A stretch of DNA of 64,000 bases from Lachnospiraceae bacterium (lineage in GTDB: Bacteria; Bacillota_A; Clostridia; Lachnospirales; Lachnospiraceae). Under the pieces are notes generated by a model. It worked only from the letters and a program-made list of their open reading frames with translations, ran no database searches and was not told the DNA's origin. The stretch lies in NCBI GenBank assembly GCA_017516285.1, contig JAFXDD010000009.1, forward strand, positions 45,657-109,656, given 5' to 3'. The stretch's first letter is position 1, and each line of letters opens with the position of its first letter. The position numbers and the translations under genes are program-made. This document shows positions 43,087 through 53,058 of this stretch, piece after piece.

Positions 43087-43770
43087 CTATAATAATCCAA
43101 GCTCTTTAAAGCTTGAATATGTATGATCCCCAATAATAATATGATCTATTAAAGGTATGTTCATTAGTTTGCCGCATTCATAAACCTGCTTGGTAATCTG
43201 CCTGTCAGGGCCCGAAGGAGACGGATCACCACTGGGATGATTATGAATAAGTACAATGCTGCTGGCATCATATTTCAATGCCTTAATAAATATTTCCCTC
43301 GGTGAAATCAAGGATGCATTCACCGTCCCCTTGCTGATTATGTGCTCTCCAAGCATATGCCCCTTGTTGTCCAGCATGACCAAAAGCACGCATTCTGTAG
43401 TATAGTGCCTCATTCGCTCCATGTAGTAGGCCGCAAGTGTATCCGGGCTGTCAAATTTGTGTCTCTCCTTAAGAGACTGTCTGGCCATACGTACCGCTAA
43501 CTCACCAAGTGCCTTTACCTTTATGGCCTTTACCTCCCCGATACCGGGTATACTTTTTAGCTCTGCCAAGGATAACTGATGCAATCCGATAAGCTTACCC
43601 TGCATATTCCCCTGCAAATGTAATATATCACCGGCCAGCTCCAGTGCATTTTTTTCTTTTGTGCCGGTTCTTAAAATAATAGCTAAAAGCTCTGCATCTG
43701 TCAGACTTTCGGCTCCATACTTTAAAAACCTTTCATAAGGCATAGCCTCTGTGTTTTTGTAAGCTTTCAT
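43087..43770 (-). CDS. radC: RadC/YsxA JAMM-domain protein
   Basis: 227 residues. Helix-hairpin-helix region SLAELKSIPGIGEVKAIKVKALGEL and the JAMM metal site HNHPSGDPSPSGPD (His176, His178, Asp189). The name RadC is historical; its function is unsettled, and DNA repair is not proven. It sits directly before mreB, as in Bacillus. AGGAG precedes the ATG. Confidence 0.95.
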   Translation of the reverse strand: MKAYKNTEAMPYERFLKYGAESLTDAELLAIILRTGTKEKNALELAGDILHLQGNMQGKLIGLHQLSLAELKSIPGIGEVKAIKVKALGELAVRMARQSLKERHKFDSPDTLAAYYMERMRHYTTECVLLVMLDNKGHMLGEHIISKGTVNASLISPREIFIKALKYDASSIVLIHNHPSGDPSPSGPDRQITKQVYECGKLMNIPLIDHIIIGDHTYSSFKELGLL

Positions 43771-43814
43771 AGGTCTCCTATCTGCTCTCCAAGCACATGA
43801 CCTCTCTCTTCATC

Positions 43815-44051
43815 TTACAAAAAATGATAAATAATCAACGCAAGAATAACGCCTAAAATACTTGCAACCGTAATCTTAATGGTTAAGGAAAAACTAATAA
43901 CTAAAATCCCCAAATCCAAAACAATGGGATTTGTCAGACCAAAGCTCTGTCCATAGTTTAACCAGTCATTCGGAAATAAATTACCGATAAAGCCACCTAT
44001 TACAATCCCTGCAAGCATCAATAAAAAACAGGCCCAACTATTCTTCTTCAT
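43815..44051 (-). CDS. DUF4321 membrane protein
   Basis: 78 residues from the ATG at 44051, with GAGGA 7 nt upstream; an ORF start 39 nt earlier lacks a site. Two helices: CFLLMLAGIVIGGFIGNLF and LTIKITVASILGVILALIIYHF, with the LNYGQSFGLTNPIVLDLGIL segment between. This matches DUF4321, common near radC-mreB in Clostridia. Function unknown. First gene of the shape operon. Confidence 0.88.
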   Translation of the reverse strand: MKKNSWACFLLMLAGIVIGGFIGNLFPNDWLNYGQSFGLTNPIVLDLGILVISFSLTIKITVASILGVILALIIYHFL

Positions 44052-44245
44052 AGTATTTCCTCTTCTCATTAATAACTCCGTATTCTTCACTTATGCAGGC
44101 GCACAAGCGCTTCTTTATTCTGCACTATCACTATCTTAGCATAAAATTTTTAATGTGTACACTAAGAAACGAAAAAATGCAAAAAAAGTATCGCTTAATT
44201 TTTTATTAACTATTCAGACATGTACAAAATTTGATAAATTCCGAG

Positions 44246-45550
44246 TTAAACTCTTTTAAAATTTTTATCAATCAGTCCTGCATTTAGACAGCTCTGCACT
44301 GTCTTTAAAATGCCGAACTTAGCATGCTGCCAGGTAAGTCCTCCCTGAAAATAAACCGCATATGGCGGCTTCATCGGTCCATCCGCACTAAGCTCAATGC
44401 TGGAACCGGATACAAAAGCACCTGCAGCCATAATTACCTGTGCATCATAACCCGGCATGTCCCATGGCTCAGGCGTCACAAAGCTGTCTACCGGCGCCCC
44501 TGCCTGAATACCCTGACAAAAAGCAATAACCCCTTCCGGACAACCAAAGGTAATGGCCTGAATTATATCATGACGACTCTCCGTACCATTTGGAATAACG
44601 GCATAACCCATTTTCTCATACAAATTAGCTGCAAAAATTGCGCCCTTTAAGGCACCGCTTGTAACTGTCGGCGCCATAAAAAGCCCCTGATAAAATTTAC
44701 TCATCACTCCTAAAGAAGCGCCCACTTCCTTACCAAGTCCCGGACTTGTAAGACGATATGCAGCATTTTCCACGCATTCCTTTTTGCCCACAATATATCC
44801 GCCAATAGGTGCCAAACCACCACCGGGATTTTTAATCAAAGAGCCTACTGCCATATCAGCCCCTACATCCGTAGGCTCTATAGTCTCCACAAATTCACCG
44901 TAACAGTTATCAACCATACAAATCACATCCGGCTTGATGCCTTTGATAAAGGATATCAATTCCCCTATTCTTGATACAGATAAGGTTTGTCTGGTCTGAT
45001 ACCCCTTGGAACGCTGAATGGTCACAAGTCTGGTACGCTCATTAATTGCTCCCTTGATACCTTCCCAGTCAAAATCACCATCAGGCAGTAAATCCACCTG
45101 TGCATAGGTAACTCCATATTCAGCCAAAGACCCCTTAGAAGGCCTGATACCGATTACTTCCTCTAAGGTATCATAAGGCTTGCCTACGGGGCTTAAAAGC
45201 TCGTCTCCCGGACGCAAATTACTCATCAGTGCAAGCGCTAATGCATGGGTGCCACAGGTAATCTGGGGACGTACCAAGGCATCCTCTGTATGGAAAATAT
45301 GGGCATACACTTCTTCCAGGGTATCTCTGCCCAAATCATTGTAGCCATAACCGGTGGTACCTAACAGACATGCCTCACTTACCCTGCACTCCTGCATGGC
45401 ATGCACTACCTTTGCCTGATTGTACTCTGTTACAGCATCAATTGCGTCAAACCTTTCCTTCAATTCATTCAAAATATGCTCTCCATAGGCAAGTACTTCT
45501 TTGGAAATGCCCATGGATTCATACAAATTTTCTAAATCTTTTGTAATCAT
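44246..45550 (-). CDS. Methionine-gamma-lyase-like PLP protein (YnbB type)
   Basis: 434 residues. Fold type I PLP enzyme of the family once called aluminium resistance protein: CLLGTTGYGYNDLGRDTLEEVYA, RPQITCGTHALALAL, VDNCYGEFVE, PLP Lys in GSLIKNPGGGLAPIGGYIVG. The reaction is not established. Its ATG overlaps the miaA stop by one base (TAATG); this coupling to miaA is common in Firmicutes. Confidence 0.92.
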   Translation of the reverse strand: MITKDLENLYESMGISKEVLAYGEHILNELKERFDAIDAVTEYNQAKVVHAMQECRVSEACLLGTTGYGYNDLGRDTLEEVYAHIFHTEDALVRPQITCGTHALALALMSNLRPGDELLSPVGKPYDTLEEVIGIRPSKGSLAEYGVTYAQVDLLPDGDFDWEGIKGAINERTRLVTIQRSKGYQTRQTLSVSRIGELISFIKGIKPDVICMVDNCYGEFVETIEPTDVGADMAVGSLIKNPGGGLAPIGGYIVGKKECVENAAYRLTSPGLGKEVGASLGVMSKFYQGLFMAPTVTSGALKGAIFAANLYEKMGYAVIPNGTESRHDIIQAITFGCPEGVIAFCQGIQAGAPVDSFVTPEPWDMPGYDAQVIMAAGAFVSGSSIELSADGPMKPPYAVYFQGGLTWQHAKFGILKTVQSCLNAGLIDKNFKRV

Positions 45551-46503
45551 TACTCCATTTCCTCTGCCGTATTCATTTGCTTAAGCATATACGCTAATAT
45601 TTCCTCCTCTGAGGCAAAATCTGATTTGTTTATCCAGCGTACATCTCGTTCTCTGCGAAACCAGGTCAGCTGCCTTTTTGCAAAGTGTCTGGTATCACGT
45701 TTAATCACATAAATCGCCTCTTCCAGGGAAATTTCCCCATGAAGATAATCTATCATTTCCTTGTATCCCAGTCCCTGCATGGATACCATATCTCTGGTAC
45801 AGCCCATATCCAAAAGCTTTTTGACCTCATCTGCCAGTCCCGCTTCTATCATCATATCCACTCGTTTTTCTATACGCTCATAAAGCTTTGCCCTATCATC
45901 ATTGAGGACAAAATAATAAAACTCATAAGGACTTTCTTTTTGTCTTTCTATTTCGTTATGGCTAGAAATAGGTCCCCCTGTTTTTTGAAAAAATTCCAGC
46001 GCTCTGATGACGCGCTTTACATTGTTAAAATGAATTTCCTCAGCAGCTTTTGGATCCACCACCTTTAACATATCATGCAGAAATTCTGCTCCTTTTTCCT
46101 CAGCCATTTTCTCCAACATAGTACGATAAGCAGTATCGGCATCATTTTCGGTAAAGTCAATATCATATACCACAGATTGAATATAAAAGCCCGTACCGCC
46201 TACCAGAATAGGCACCTTTCCTTCTGCATAAATTTCTTCCATAGCTTCCAGTGCCAGATTTTGAAATCTGGTTACGTTAAAGCCTTCCGGGTCACAGGGA
46301 TCTAATATGTCTACCAAATAATGCTTCACACCATCCATTTCTTCCGGCGTGATTTTAGCAGAACCAATATCCATATACTTATAAACCTGCATAGAATCTG
46401 CACTAATAACAGCTCCGTTCACTGCCTTAGAAAGGGCAATGGACAGTTTTGTTTTTCCCACTGCTGTAGGACCGGTTAATATAATGAGTTTCTTTTTCTT
46501 CAT
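45550..46503 (-). CDS. miaA: tRNA dimethylallyltransferase
   Basis: 317 residues from the ATG at 46503; a TTG 15 nt earlier lies inside the end of mutL. P-loop GPTAVGKTKLS, catalytic Asp in ISADSMQVYKYMDIGSAK, and HYLVDILDP, VGGTGFYI and AKRQLTWFRR. It adds dimethylallyl to A37 of tRNAs reading UNN codons, the substrate of MiaB, also coded here. Follows mutL by 7 nt. Confidence 0.97.
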   Translation of the reverse strand: MKKKKLIILTGPTAVGKTKLSIALSKAVNGAVISADSMQVYKYMDIGSAKITPEEMDGVKHYLVDILDPCDPEGFNVTRFQNLALEAMEEIYAEGKVPILVGGTGFYIQSVVYDIDFTENDADTAYRTMLEKMAEEKGAEFLHDMLKVVDPKAAEEIHFNNVKRVIRALEFFQKTGGPISSHNEIERQKESPYEFYYFVLNDDRAKLYERIEKRVDMMIEAGLADEVKKLLDMGCTRDMVSMQGLGYKEMIDYLHGEISLEEAIYVIKRDTRHFAKRQLTWFRRERDVRWINKSDFASEEEILAYMLKQMNTAEEME

Positions 46504-46510
46504 AGATACC

Positions 46511-48508
46511 CTACACAATACGCTTAAATTTCTTTTCTATTTCCTGCTTTGTCATGGAAATTATGGTCGGTCTGCCATGAGGACAATGATAAGGATTTTC
46601 CAGAGTCAAAAGCTCATCAATTAACTTCACTGCTTCCTCATGACTAAGCTTCATATTGCCCTTTACAGCGGCCTTGCAGGCCATGCCGGCCAATTTATTT
46701 GCCACCACCTCCGGTGTGCCGCTTACAGCCCCCTCCATCAATTCATCCAACACTTCCTTAAAAAGCTCCCGATAACTGCACCCGTACAAATCCACAGGCA
46801 CTGCTCTCAGACAAAAGGCATGGTCACCAAATTCCTCCATTTCAAAGCCCAGCTTCAAAAAAGCATCTAAATGCTCCAAAATTACCTGCTCCTCTTTGGC
46901 ACTGGTCTGCAAAATAACCGGTGGCATAATAGATTGGGTAAGCACCTCTTTCGCCTGAACGGCTGCCACCAAACGCTCGTACTTTACCTTTTCGTGGGCC
47001 GCATGCTGATCAATCATATACATACGGTCACTATAGCTGATAATCCAATAGGTACCAAAAATCTGTCCCAGAATTTCATAGGTCTCTTTGGCATTTTCTG
47101 TGAGAAACTGCTCCTCAAAAAGGGTCTGCTGAGTAGCATCCGCGATTTGTATATTCGTCAATGAATTTGGCGGCTGGTTTTCATGCTGAGGTGCCACCTT
47201 TGGTTGCTGTACTGCTTTCTCTGGCTGTGGCGACTGTACTACTGACTTTTGGTACGTTTCTGACAAAGTCTCCTCCTGCACTTGTGTCGGTACTGACTCT
47301 TCATCAAAATCCAATACAAATGGTGCCACCTTTTTTACAGTTTCCGTTACAGGTAACGTTGCCTGTAGTGGCTTTTCAACAATCTGTTCCTGAGAAATCA
47401 GCTTTTCCACAGGCTTTTCAATCATAAATGGCTCCGGCACCTTTGTTTTATCATATGTCGGCATATTCTCAGCGCGGCTTACCTTATTATCTTTACCAAA
47501 AGTTGCATTTACAATCAATTCTTTGCTTCTAAATGTACTTATAATGCTCTGAACCACGGTTTTGTATACATACTGCTCGTCAGAAAAGCGCACTTCCATC
47601 TTAGTAGGATGCACATTCACATCCACTTCCTCTGTAGACAGTCCAAAATGAAGCACCACAAAAGGAAACTTATGCTGCATGACATATTGCTTGTAGCCAT
47701 CCTCAATAGCCTTTGCCAGCACCTTGCTTTTGACGTAACGGGAATTAATAAAATAATGCTCAAAATTGCGGTTAGACCGGTTAATTTCCGGCTTACCAAG
47801 AAAGCCCTTCAAAGTAAGGCGTTCTTCCTTTACTTCAATAGCTACTAAATGGCTGGCAATCTCCCTGCCATAAATCCGGTAAATAACCTCCTTCAAGTCA
47901 CCATTGCCGGGTGTATGAAACTTCACCTGACCATTCTGTACAAACTTAAAAGAAATATCCGGACGTGCCAAAGCAAGTCTTTCCAAAAGCTCCCCTACGT
48001 AGCTTCCTTCCGTCTGAGGCTGCTTTAAAAATTTGCGGCGCACCGGTGTATTATAAAACAAATTCTTCACTAAGAAGGTAGTGCCGTCAGGAGCCCCTAC
48101 TTCCTCAAAATCCTTTTCCATAGCGCCCTCAATGGCATAACGTACACCTGTTATGGCTTCTTTTGTCTTGGTAATCACCTCTACCTGAGCCACTGCTGCA
48201 ATACTGGACAAGGCCTCACCACGAAAGCCCATGCTGGAAACACTGGACAAATCCTCAGCACTGCGGATTTTGCTGGTAGCATGCCTGTAAAAAGCTACTC
48301 GCACCTCACTGGCTGCAATCCCCTGACCATTATCCGTTACACGAATAAAATCAATACCGCCGTTTTTAATTTCCACGGTAATGGCAGTGGAACCTGCATC
48401 CATGGCATTTTCCACTAATTCTTTGACCACGCTCATAGGGCGCTCTACCACCTCACCGGCGGCTATTTTATCTATGGTATCCTCTGAAAGGACTTTAATT
48501 TCTGCCAT
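46511..48508 (-). CDS. mutL: DNA mismatch repair protein MutL
   Basis: 665 residues. GHKL ATPase motifs: ENAMDAGS, TDNGQGI, GFRGEALSSIA. The linker (about 350-460) is rich in Pro, Gln and Glu. The C-terminal endonuclease motif DQHAAHEKVKYE is near residue 498, with ACKAAVKG and CPHGRP metal sites, so it is a nicking-type MutL. AAGGAGGA is at its start. Between mutS and mutL lies a 197-bp inverted-repeat element. Confidence 0.97.
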   Translation of the reverse strand: MAEIKVLSEDTIDKIAAGEVVERPMSVVKELVENAMDAGSTAITVEIKNGGIDFIRVTDNGQGIAASEVRVAFYRHATSKIRSAEDLSSVSSMGFRGEALSSIAAVAQVEVITKTKEAITGVRYAIEGAMEKDFEEVGAPDGTTFLVKNLFYNTPVRRKFLKQPQTEGSYVGELLERLALARPDISFKFVQNGQVKFHTPGNGDLKEVIYRIYGREIASHLVAIEVKEERLTLKGFLGKPEINRSNRNFEHYFINSRYVKSKVLAKAIEDGYKQYVMQHKFPFVVLHFGLSTEEVDVNVHPTKMEVRFSDEQYVYKTVVQSIISTFRSKELIVNATFGKDNKVSRAENMPTYDKTKVPEPFMIEKPVEKLISQEQIVEKPLQATLPVTETVKKVAPFVLDFDEESVPTQVQEETLSETYQKSVVQSPQPEKAVQQPKVAPQHENQPPNSLTNIQIADATQQTLFEEQFLTENAKETYEILGQIFGTYWIISYSDRMYMIDQHAAHEKVKYERLVAAVQAKEVLTQSIMPPVILQTSAKEEQVILEHLDAFLKLGFEMEEFGDHAFCLRAVPVDLYGCSYRELFKEVLDELMEGAVSGTPEVVANKLAGMACKAAVKGNMKLSHEEAVKLIDELLTLENPYHCPHGRPTIISMTKQEIEKKFKRIV

Positions 48509-48525
48509 GGACTCCTCCTTTTTGA

Positions 48526-48722
48526 TAGTGGTGAACTCGGTGGCCTGATGTGCGTGTGTAAATATATTCCGTTTCGGGGACGCTCTCGCTCCGTGAAAAA
48601 CGTAACGGTACTAAGCTCAGCCGCGGTGCAAGCACCTTGCTTCGCTAAGGACCGACGCTTTTCAAGGCCCCTGTACTGGAATATATTTACACACGCACAT
48701 CAAATCACCACGTTCACTACTA
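48526..48722. repeat. 197-bp near-palindromic element between mutS and mutL
   Basis: Outer arms of 45 nt, 48526-48570 and 48678-48722, are inverted copies with 39 of 45 matches; the inner 25 bp (GATGTGCGTGTGTAAATATATTCC and its complement, in part) are perfect. The 107-nt centre has further nested complementarity: TGAAAAACGTAACGGT (48594-48609) with ACCGACGCTTTTCA (48651-48664), and CTAAGC with GCTAAG. The whole can fold as one long hairpin. Each outer end begins with TA, so a TA target duplication is possible. It could be a MITE, a repeated intergenic RNA, or a processing site. It contains no ORF. Confidence 0.85.
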
Positions 48723-48730
48723 TTTAATAT

Positions 48731-51388
48731 TTACCATCTGTTTTTTAATTGATTCTGCAGTTTGTATAGTGTATTTAGTGCGTCCATCGGTGTTAAGTTC
48801 GTTATATCAAGAGCTTCCAACTCTCTGACGACATCTTCATCTTTTACGGTGTCAAATAGGGTCATTTGGGCTAAATCCACTTCATCGTAATGTTTTACTT
48901 TTTTGATTTCCTTTCCAGACTTTTTTTCCTTACCGGAAAGCATCTCTTGTACCTTGGAAGCAATATCGTACTCGCTTAAATTCTGCGCAATTTCTTTGGC
49001 CCTGTCAATGACCATATCCGGCACACCTGCAAGCTTTGCCACCTGTATACCGTAGCTGCGGTCTGCACCGCCCTTGACGATTTTACGTAAGAATACAATG
49101 TCGTCACCTTTTTCCTTAACGGCAATACAGTAGTTATTGACATTATCCATTTTATCCTCAAGCTCTGTAAGCTCATGATAATGGGTAGCAAACAGGGTTT
49201 TGGCTCCTAAAAGACGCTTGTTGCTGATATGCTCAATCACTGCCCAGGCAATAGATAACCCGTCAAAGGTAGAGGTACCACGACCTATCTCATCTAAAAT
49301 CAGCAGGCTCTTGTTAGTGGCATTACGCAAAATATTTGCCACTTCATTCATTTCCACCATAAAGGTTGATTGTCCGCTGGCTAAATCATCGCTGGCACCC
49401 ACACGAGTAAAAATTCTGTCCACAATACCGATATTGGCGCTTTCTGCGGGCACAAAGGAGCCAATCTGCGCCATCAGCACAATCAATGCACTTTGCCTCA
49501 TATAAGTAGATTTACCGGCCATATTAGGACCTGTAATAATGCTGACACAATGCTTGCCGTTATCCAGGAACGTATCATTTGCAATAAACATATCATGGTC
49601 TATCATTACCTCTACTACCGGATGACGACCGTTCTTAATATCAATAATGCCCTTTTCATTCAAAGAAGGACGTACATATCTATTACGCTCCGCAACAATG
49701 GCCAGAGAGGCATAGGCATCCAGCTTGGCAAGTGCCTTGGCCGTTCTTTGAATGCGGTCCATCTGAGCTGCAATCTGCTCACGAATGCTACAAAACACTT
49801 CATATTCCAGACCGTACAGTTTATCCTCTGCATTCAGAATCATATCCTCCAATTCCTTCAGCTTTGGAGTGGTATAACGCTCCGCATTGGCAAGGGTTTG
49901 TTTGCGGATATAATCCTCAGGCACCAAATTCTGATAGGAATTAGTAACCTCAAAATAATACCCAAACACTTTATTATATTTTATACGTAAATTCTTAATA
50001 CCGGTACGTTCTCTGTCTACTGCCTCCAGCTCTGCCAGCCAATTCTTTCCATCATGTTTGGCACTGCGAAGTTTGTCAATATCCGGATGAAAACCATCCT
50101 TAATCATACCGCCTTCTCTGATAGAGATTGGCGGTTCCTCCATTATAGCTTCTGCAATCAACTGATAAATATCTTCCAAACCGTCAATTTCTTCCTGAAT
50201 CCGGTTAAGTTCCTTACTGCTAAAGCCATCCAGAACCGTCTTAATATGCGGCAACATTTCAAAGGAATTCCTGATTGCAATAAAATCCCTGGGATTAGCA
50301 GTACCATAGCTTACGCGGCTTAGCAACCGTTCCAAATCATAAATCGGGCTTAAATATTCCCTTATCTCATCACGAAGAAAGCTCTCCGTAAACAGAGCCT
50401 CCACAGCATTCAGACGCTCTTCTATTTCAGCTTTTTCAATCAAAGGCTGCTCAATATAGGAACGTAAGAGTCTGGCACCCATAGCAGTTTTGGTTTTGTC
50501 CAGTACCCATAATAATGAGCCTCTTTTTTGTTTCTCACGCAAGGTCTCTGTCAGCTCCAGATTACGACGGGAAGAGCTGTCTAAAAGCATATATTTACTG
50601 GTTAAATATGGTGTAATGTGTCTAATATGATCCAGAGAGTTCTTTTGTGTCTCGTACAAATACTGCAAAAGTGCCCCTGCAGCAATCAGCCCCGTAGGAA
50701 AATCTTCTATACCGAGGCCAATCAATGTATTTAAATGAAAATGCTTCATTAACGTCTTACGGCAGTTATCATCATCGAACATGTGAGGACTGATGGTATA
50801 AATAGTAATACCTAGTCTTCCTTTTAAATCCTCCAAATCAATGCCACTTACCAGGAAAGAATCATTACAGATAATTTCAGAAGGCTGATAACGCATAATT
50901 TCATCCAAAAGCTTTTTAGTATCCTCTGCCTCTGTTACATAATAATCACCGGTAGTAACGTCACAGACAGATACACCGATTTTGCCACTGATAAAGGTTA
51001 CGCACATCAGGTAATTATTCTTACTATCATCCAAAGCCTGAGTATTCAAATTGGTACCCGGAGTAACAATACGTACAACCTCTCGCTTTACAAGCCCCTT
51101 GGTTGCCTTAGGATCCTCTACCTGTTCACAGATAGCCACCTTATATCCCTTGGATACTAATTTATTCAAATATCCTTCTACCGCATGATAAGGCACCCCA
51201 CACATAGGTGCCCTTTCTTCCTGCCCACAAGCCTTACCGGTCAATGTAATTTCTAACTCTCTGGATGCCGTAACTGCATCTTCAAAAAACATTTCATAAA
51301 AATCGCCCAGTCTGTAAAACAAAATACAGTCTTTATACTGCTCCTTTGTTTCCATGTACTGCTGCATCATTGGTGTTAAAACTGCCAT
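48731..51388 (-). CDS. mutS: DNA mismatch recognition protein MutS
   Basis: 885 residues, full length. Mismatch-binding domain with LFYRLGDFYEMFFEDA (Phe-x-Glu at the phenylalanine wedge), connector, lever and clamp, then the ATPase with Walker A GPNMAGKST (about 619-627), LLILDEIGRGTSTFDG, and TLFATHYHEL. Overlaps the SulP gene by 13 nt, so translation is coupled to a membrane transporter gene. AAAGGA precedes the ATG. Confidence 0.98.
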   Translation of the reverse strand: MAVLTPMMQQYMETKEQYKDCILFYRLGDFYEMFFEDAVTASRELEITLTGKACGQEERAPMCGVPYHAVEGYLNKLVSKGYKVAICEQVEDPKATKGLVKREVVRIVTPGTNLNTQALDDSKNNYLMCVTFISGKIGVSVCDVTTGDYYVTEAEDTKKLLDEIMRYQPSEIICNDSFLVSGIDLEDLKGRLGITIYTISPHMFDDDNCRKTLMKHFHLNTLIGLGIEDFPTGLIAAGALLQYLYETQKNSLDHIRHITPYLTSKYMLLDSSSRRNLELTETLREKQKRGSLLWVLDKTKTAMGARLLRSYIEQPLIEKAEIEERLNAVEALFTESFLRDEIREYLSPIYDLERLLSRVSYGTANPRDFIAIRNSFEMLPHIKTVLDGFSSKELNRIQEEIDGLEDIYQLIAEAIMEEPPISIREGGMIKDGFHPDIDKLRSAKHDGKNWLAELEAVDRERTGIKNLRIKYNKVFGYYFEVTNSYQNLVPEDYIRKQTLANAERYTTPKLKELEDMILNAEDKLYGLEYEVFCSIREQIAAQMDRIQRTAKALAKLDAYASLAIVAERNRYVRPSLNEKGIIDIKNGRHPVVEVMIDHDMFIANDTFLDNGKHCVSIITGPNMAGKSTYMRQSALIVLMAQIGSFVPAESANIGIVDRIFTRVGASDDLASGQSTFMVEMNEVANILRNATNKSLLILDEIGRGTSTFDGLSIAWAVIEHISNKRLLGAKTLFATHYHELTELEDKMDNVNNYCIAVKEKGDDIVFLRKIVKGGADRSYGIQVAKLAGVPDMVIDRAKEIAQNLSEYDIASKVQEMLSGKEKKSGKEIKKVKHYDEVDLAQMTLFDTVKDEDVVRELEALDITNLTPMDALNTLYKLQNQLKNRW

Positions 51389-53058
51389 GTCTCATTTTCC
51401 TTTATTACATCATCAGCCAGCTTCAGCGCATCTGAGATTTTTGCCACAAAATGCTTCTCACCGATTTCATCTACAAAACCATTCTTTTTCATGGTTTTGA
51501 AAGGCTGATCCAACACATGAGAGAAAATCAGGTAAACTCCCTTCTCTTCACATTCCTTATGTATTTTCCTAAGTGTATTTAAGGCGGTAATGTCCAATGC
51601 CGGAACAGAACGCATACGAATAATCAGTACACCGGTATCTTCCTTTGCCTTAATGTTTAAAAGCTCATCAGATGCCGCAAAAAACATTGGACCACTGATT
51701 TCATAAACAAGTGTACGTGGCGGAACCTTGGCCAAATCTCCCTTAACATCCTTGTCAGTCAAATCGCTGATACTGTCAGCATCCTCTACATATTTCCAGC
51801 CGGAAACACTGGTAACCTCTGCCATGCGCTTCATAAACAGACACGCTGTCAAAATAACACCTACTTCGATAGCTGTCATTAAATCAACAAAAATACCCGT
51901 GATAAAGGTGGCCATAAAGATAATGGCATCAGTCTTTGGTGCCTTTAAAATCAAAGAAACAATAGCCGGCACATTACTCATATTGTAGGCTACTAAAATC
52001 AAAATAGCTGCAAGCGTCGGCATTGGAATAAAACCAGCTAAAGGCATCATAACCAGTAAAATAATCAATACCACAATGCTATGTACAATACCCACAACCG
52101 GTGTCTTACCACCATTTTTGCAGGAAACACTGCTTCGAGCCACCGCACCTGCAATTGGCACAGCTCCGAACAGGCCACAGAAAATATTTGCAATACCCTG
52201 TCCCACCAATTCACTATTGGAATCATGACGAATACCGGTTAATCCGTCCGTCACAACACAAGAAAGCAAGGATACAATAGCAACTAAAATCGCCAGAGTC
52301 ACTGCACTTGGCAAAACTGCCTCTATCAACTCCAGACTAAACCCCGGAACTGACAACTTTGGGAAATGACTCGGAAGCTGTCCATAAACACTTTGAATCG
52401 TATTTACATCCATTTTAAAAAGTAGAACCATTGGTGTAGTTACCAGTATAGCAACCAGTGAGTTTGGAATCAGAGCATTAATCTTCGGCCAAATTATCAA
52501 TATCACTAATGCTATAGCTCCAACCAAGAGTGCCTGCCAGTTAATAGTGCCGATATGCTCTGCATAAGTCACCATGCGGCTTAAATTTTTCACAGGAAGT
52601 GAAGTAATCTGCATACCAAAGAATTCCTTCAGCTGACCGGTAAAAATACCTACACCGATGGCAGCAGTAAAAGCCAGTGTAATGGAGTATGGTATATATG
52701 GTAACAGTGCCCCCACCTTACAAATACCCATGAGTATCAAAATAATGCCTGCAAGAATGGTTGCTACCGCCAAGCCGGTGGCCCCATATTCTCCAATAAT
52801 ACTAAATACTGTCATAACCGTAGCCGCTGTAGCACCGCCAATCTGCACACGGCTGCCGCCAAATACGGATACAAAAAATCCTCCCACAATAGCCGTGTAA
52901 AGCCCCTGCTCCGGTCTCATACCGGAGGAAATAGCCAATGCCACACTTAGTGGAAATGCTATAATAGCAACGATAATACCTGCTATTATGTCCTTTATTA
53001 GTTGATTTTTATCATAGCCCTTTAGACTGTCTAAAAGAGCCGGTTTGTAAATTTTCAT
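51376..53058 (-). CDS. SulP family anion transporter with STAS domain
   Basis: 560 residues from the ATG at 53058, which has GAGGGAG about 7 nt upstream; an earlier ATG would overlap the upstream gene more. About 11-12 helices with the SulP block AFPLSVALAISSGMRPEQGLYTAIVGGFFVSVFGGSRVQIGGATAA. The C-terminal STAS domain (about 435-555) includes RMRSVPALDITALNTLRKIHKEC. SulP proteins move sulfate, bicarbonate or dicarboxylates; here unknown. It overlaps mutS downstream and the membrane protein gene upstream by 47 nt. Confidence 0.94.
   Translation of the reverse strand: MKIYKPALLDSLKGYDKNQLIKDIIAGIIVAIIAFPLSVALAISSGMRPEQGLYTAIVGGFFVSVFGGSRVQIGGATAATVMTVFSIIGEYGATGLAVATILAGIILILMGICKVGALLPYIPYSITLAFTAAIGVGIFTGQLKEFFGMQITSLPVKNLSRMVTYAEHIGTINWQALLVGAIALVILIIWPKINALIPNSLVAILVTTPMVLLFKMDVNTIQSVYGQLPSHFPKLSVPGFSLELIEAVLPSAVTLAILVAIVSLLSCVVTDGLTGIRHDSNSELVGQGIANIFCGLFGAVPIAGAVARSSVSCKNGGKTPVVGIVHSIVVLIILLVMMPLAGFIPMPTLAAILILVAYNMSNVPAIVSLILKAPKTDAIIFMATFITGIFVDLMTAIEVGVILTACLFMKRMAEVTSVSGWKYVEDADSISDLTDKDVKGDLAKVPPRTLVYEISGPMFFAASDELLNIKAKEDTGVLIIRMRSVPALDITALNTLRKIHKECEEKGVYLIFSHVLDQPFKTMKKNGFVDEIGEKHFVAKISDALKLADDVIKENETWQF

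Noticed and set aside
45685..46068. 127-codon plus-strand ORF opposite miaA
   Set aside because: Shadow of miaA; amino-acid content is typical of antisense frames.
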